From Streptosporangiaceae bacterium (lineage in GTDB: Bacteria > Actinomycetota > Actinomycetes > Streptosporangiales > Streptosporangiaceae), in NCBI GenBank assembly GCA_030041195.1, contig JASHOI010000657.1, positions 1 to 6,912 on the forward strand: a stretch of DNA of 6,912 nt. The letters run 5' to 3'. The notes under the pieces are model-generated. The model was not told where the DNA came from and did not search any database. It saw only the letters and a list, made by a program, of their open reading frames with translations. This document shows positions 5,382 through 6,912 of the stretch, piece after piece. Both the position numbers and the translations under genes were made by a program. Each line of letters starts with the position of its first letter. Position 1 is the stretch's first letter.

Positions 5382-5759
5382 ATGGAACCATACCCAGGCG
5401 TGTTCGTTTCGAGCTTGTCGGCCACAGCGTGGGAGCCAGACCCAGAGGTCGGCGGTGAAATGCACGTGCTGTGCGGTGGCCACGGGGCCGAGTCGGGGTT
5501 GTCGCGTTTCACCGAGAGCACCGAGCCGGTCAGGTGGACCCTCCCCGGCAGGGAGACATTTCTGGTGCTGGAAGGGGCGGCCAGAATCGAGATTGACGAT
5601 GGACCGGTGCTAGAGCTGACGGCGGGTGATATGGCATCACTGCCCGCAGGCGCCAGCACGACGTGGCACCTGACGACTCCGTTCAGGGAGTTTTGGGTAA
5701 CCACCGAAAGCCAGCCAGCGGAGTCCGCGGACCAGGCTCCGAGGCGCGAACCGCCCTAA
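5382..5759 (+). CDS. Cupin domain protein, cupin_3/DUF861 type
   Basis: 125 residues, one small beta-barrel. Cupin motif 1 is WTLPGRETFLVLEGAARIEIDDG (52-74) and motif 2 is ELTAGDMASLPAGASTTWHLTTPFREFWV (78-106). The W-x-x-P-G-x-E-x-F-x-V-LEG ... AGD-x-x-x-LPAG-x-x-x-x-W pattern is that of the cupin_3 group, which includes (S)-ureidoglyoxylate/ureidoglycine-type domains and many stand-alone proteins of unknown role. The two His of classical metal cupins are not in motif 1; Glu59 is present and His96 lies in motif 2, so the metal site is uncertain. The first 50 residues (MEPYPGVFVSSLSATAWEPDP) are family-like with a short variable lead. ATG 5382 is chosen over the upstream frame because a -10 box lies 6 bases before it. 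The C-terminal tail is Pro/Glu-rich and disordered-looking. No substrate can be named. Confidence 0.85.
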   Translation: MEPYPGVFVSSLSATAWEPDPEVGGEMHVLCGGHGAESGLSRFTESTEPVRWTLPGRETFLVLEGAARIEIDDGPVLELTAGDMASLPAGASTTWHLTTPFREFWVTTESQPAESADQAPRREPP

Positions 5760-5787
5760 GCGTGCTGATGACGCTGAGCGCTCCCTC

Positions 5788-5807
5788 CGCGGCATGTGCG
5801 GATGTCG
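5788..5807. repeat. 20-bp direct repeat, copy 2 (between cupin gene and toxin-antitoxin module)
   Basis: CGCGGCATG-T-GCGGATGTCG, one mismatch from copy 1. It ends 7 bases before the -35 box of the antitoxin promoter. A weak relative (14/19) begins GCGGCA at 6425, after the toxin. Confidence 0.7.
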
Positions 5808-5814
5808 GCGAGCC

Positions 5815-5843
5815 TTGCATCGAGCCCTAGAAGTAGCTATACT
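5815..5843 (+). promoter_or_regulatory. Promoter of the toxin-antitoxin operon
   Basis: TTGCAT (5815-5820), a 17-base spacer, and TATACT (5838-5843) make the best promoter in the window. The -10 ends 7 bases before ATG 5851, so the mRNA is probably leaderless. Confidence 0.7.
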
Positions 5844-5846
5844 TCT
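5829..5846. promoter_or_regulatory. Operator palindrome AGAAGTA-GCTA-TACTTCT over the -10 box
   Basis: Perfect 7-bp arms (5829-5835, 5840-5846) span the -10 hexamer. Phd/YefM-type antitoxins, alone or with their toxin, repress their own promoter at such palindromes, so this is the likely autoregulatory site. The assignment is inferred from position. Confidence 0.6.
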
Positions 5847-5850
5847 GGCC

Positions 5851-6135
5851 ATGTCAGTGTCGGAGCAGATGCCCCTCGCCGATGTGAAAAACCGGCTCTC
5901 TGAGGTCGTGGACCGCTTGGAACGAGAGCATGGCCGCGTCGTCATAACTAAGCACGGCCACCCTGCCGCCGTTGTCATCAGCGTCGACGACCTAGAGTCC
6001 CTGGAAGAAACGCTCGACATCATGGACAGCGCGAGCCTGCTCGCTGATATCCGTGACAGCCTGGCTGAGCTGAGTACCACCGACGCGCCCGTGCTTACCA
6101 AGGAAGACGCCCTGCGCCTGATCTCTGGCCAGTGA
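5851..6135 (+). CDS. Type II antitoxin, Phd/YefM family
   Basis: 94 residues. The N-terminal DNA-binding domain has the family pattern MPLADVKNRLSEVVDRLEREHGRVVITKHGHPAAVVISVDDLESLEETL (7-55), close to the textbook YefM/Phd sheet-helix fold. Residues 56-94 are a helical, acidic C-terminal segment that would wrap and inhibit the toxin. ATG 5851 fits the -10 box 7 bases upstream. The longer frame from 5794 would run through the promoter and operator and is rejected. The stop overlaps the toxin GTG by 4 bases (GTGA), giving translational coupling and excess antitoxin. Autoregulation through the overlapping palindrome is expected. Confidence 0.93.
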   Translation: MSVSEQMPLADVKNRLSEVVDRLEREHGRVVITKHGHPAAVVISVDDLESLEETLDIMDSASLLADIRDSLAELSTTDAPVLTKEDALRLISGQ

Positions 6136-6413
6136 GCGAGAACGCCTTCACCATCGCGTGGACCGCCGCATCCCGCCGCGCACTGACCCGGCTCCCCGAA
6201 AAAGTGGCAACCGCGGTAGTCGAGTTTCTTTACGGGTCTCTGGCCTCAAGCCCTTATCGTGTCGGCAAAACGTTGAAGCTAGGCCTCGAAGGGCTTCACA
6301 GCGCACGCCGTGGTGATTACCGCGTGATCTACCGCATCGACGATCAGCAGCGCCAGGTCACCGTTGTAGCCATCGAGCACCGATCCGACGTCTACCGACC
6401 GCGGCCGAGCTGA
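6132..6413 (+). CDS. Type II toxin, RelE/ParE family
   Basis: 93 residues starting at GTG 6132, which overlaps the antitoxin stop in the GTGA junction. It follows the RelE fold: the ITAW-like strand TIAWTAASRRALTRLPEKVATAVVEFLYG (7-35), the 'P-Y-R-x-G-K-x-L-x-G-L-E-G-L-x-S-A-R-R-G-D-Y-R-V-I-Y-R-I' core (41-69), and VVAIEHRSDVYR (78-89). RelE toxins are ribosome-dependent mRNA endonucleases that halt translation. Candidate catalytic or substrate-binding residues are Arg59/Arg60, Arg64, Arg84 and Tyr88. The ending HRSDVYR is characteristic of RelE paired with Phd/YefM antitoxins. The module appears intact and should be functional. A ParE-like gyrase target is less likely. Confidence 0.93.
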   Translation: MSENAFTIAWTAASRRALTRLPEKVATAVVEFLYGSLASSPYRVGKTLKLGLEGLHSARRGDYRVIYRIDDQQRQVTVVAIEHRSDVYRPRPS

Positions 6414-6460
6414 CCGCGCGCAGGGCGGCAGATGCGGACATTGACCTCACGCGCAGCGAT

Positions 6461-6539
6461 GCATAAACATGCGACCAAGCCGATTTTCGCCGGCGGTCTA
6501 CGGCATGAAACTTCTTCGGAACCGTCGGCCTATTTATGC
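6461..6539. terminator. Large inverted repeat, possible bidirectional terminator
   Basis: The outer arms GCATAAA (6461-6467)/TTTATGC (6533-6539) enclose a hairpin: CATGC (6468-6472)/GCATG (6503-6507), GACC/GGTC (6473-6476, 6495-6498) and GCCG/CGGC (6479-6482, 6491-6494) around an 8-base loop. A small TTC-TTCG-GAA hairpin follows at 6512-6521. It lies where the rightward TA operon and the leftward membrane gene converge, which suits a shared terminator. Confidence 0.5.
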
Positions 6540-6561
6540 TTATCGAAGACCGATCGATAGC
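6538..6561. repeat. Bulged 7-bp hairpin GCT(T)ATCG/CGATAGC
   Basis: The arms GCTTATCG (6538-6545) and CGATAGC (6555-6561) pair with one bulged T. It overlaps the right arm of the larger repeat by two bases, so the two folds may alternate. Confidence 0.4.
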
Positions 6562-6616
6562 GATGCCAATCTGAGAAATGGTTGACTTTTGTGGTGGCCG
6601 ATTGCTGGGCAATTGG

Positions 6617-6912
6617 CTAGTTCCGCTGGTCATCTCTCCCGCCAACTGTCTGGGTCGTGCGCAGAAGGCCAGCTACCTGTTGAGCTGTTTCAATCTTGTC
6701 ACGTATTGCCGGGTCAATGCCAAGGAGCACACAGAGTAGCGCCCAAATACTCGTGGTTATGCAAGCCCAGTCGAACAGACCAGGGCTGGCATGCAGGAAC
6801 TGCTGAACTGTGAGGACCACCGCCAGCGGGAGCCCAGCCACCAAGACAGTGCGTGCCAGGCTGATCAGCCGTCGTTTGACAACAGCACGCTGCGGTAGCG
6901 GCGCGGGTGGCT
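6617..6912 (-). CDS. Membrane protein, C-terminal part (partial, runs off window)
   Basis: On the minus strand, a frame that ends at TAG (6617-6619) stays open to the window edge, giving about 98 residues with no start inside. Order: a Pro/basic stretch ending AVVKRRL, a first hydrophobic helix TVLVAGLPLAVVLTVQQFL, a short polar link HASPGLFDW, a second helix ACITTSIWALLCVLLGID, then a polar amphipathic tail PAIRDKIETAQQVAGLLRTTQTVGGRDDQRN. This is a two-helix integral membrane protein with both ends probably cytoplasmic, since positive charges lie before the first helix and after the second. No known family is recognised; it could be a small-inner-membrane accessory protein or the end of a larger transporter. 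Codon use is less GC-biased than the FAH gene, which may indicate transferred DNA. A shorter TTG start at 6844 is unlikely. Confidence 0.6.
   Translation of the reverse strand, partial: PPAPLPQRAVVKRRLISLARTVLVAGLPLAVVLTVQQFLHASPGLFDWACITTSIWALLCVLLGIDPAIRDKIETAQQVAGLLRTTQTVGGRDDQRN

Larger units (their letters stand above)
6414..6616. other. Non-coding gap with strong inverted repeats between convergent genes
   Basis: About 200 bases between the toxin stop and the stop of the minus-strand membrane gene. The local AT content is higher than elsewhere. It holds the hairpins listed separately and a TTGACC (6441-6446) that could be a -35 box with TAAACA 17 bases on. No credible open frame is seen. 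Confidence 0.5.

Noticed and set aside
5794..5850. Upstream ATG start for the antitoxin
   Set aside because: It would place the -35, -10 and operator inside the coding region and adds residues unlike the family.
6358..6645. Minus-strand 95-codon frame across the toxin end and the gap
   Set aside because: Overlaps the toxin C-terminus and the hairpins; composition is low-information, with no family match.
1..6912. CRISPR array or complete insertion sequence
   Set aside because: No regularly spaced repeat series and no transposase-like reading frame were seen anywhere in the window.

Overview
The window looks like chromosomal DNA of a high-GC actinomycete. It shows GC-rich third positions, ATG/GTG starts, an FAH/VOC catabolic pair of actinobacterial type, and several genes whose -10 boxes sit 6-7 nt before the start codon with no Shine-Dalgarno, a leaderless layout common in Actinobacteria. 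Genus is not claimed. Functional genes are mixed with decayed ones, long non-coding stretches and strong inverted repeats, as in an accessory or remodelled region.

Layout. Bases 1-327 hold a partial membrane-protein tail running into an alpha/beta-hydrolase relic; 328-827 shows nothing coding. Bases 828-2166 form a two-gene operon with Shine-Dalgarno sites: a fumarylacetoacetate hydrolase-family enzyme and a VOC (glyoxalase-fold) protein. On the minus strand, 2350-2884 is a beta-carbonic anhydrase pseudogene: frameshifted near its signal-like N-terminus and lacking, by in-frame deletion, the segment that normally carries the first zinc Cys and the Asp-Arg pair. Bases 2885-3597 are non-coding apart from small repeats. 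A SnoaL-like/NTF2-fold protein lies at 3598-4005. Bases 4210-4328 hold two adjacent elaborate inverted repeats sharing a GGTGATC motif.

From 4466 to 6413 there is a run of small genes: an orphan Imm26-type immunity protein, an 80-residue CxxC/CxxC protein, a cupin_3 (DUF861) protein, and a Phd/YefM-RelE toxin-antitoxin module with an inverted-repeat operator over its -10 box. The first four transcription units in this run each look leaderless. A 20-bp direct repeat (19/20) brackets the cupin gene. Bases 6414-6616 are non-coding but rich in inverted repeats. The right edge carries the C-terminal part of a minus-strand membrane protein.

The FAH and VOC genes probably act together in breakdown of an aromatic or dicarbonyl-type compound. 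The 4.4-6.4 kb block reads as a collection of short, independently promoted accessory genes (immunity, toxin-antitoxin, small metal-site protein) rather than one pathway.
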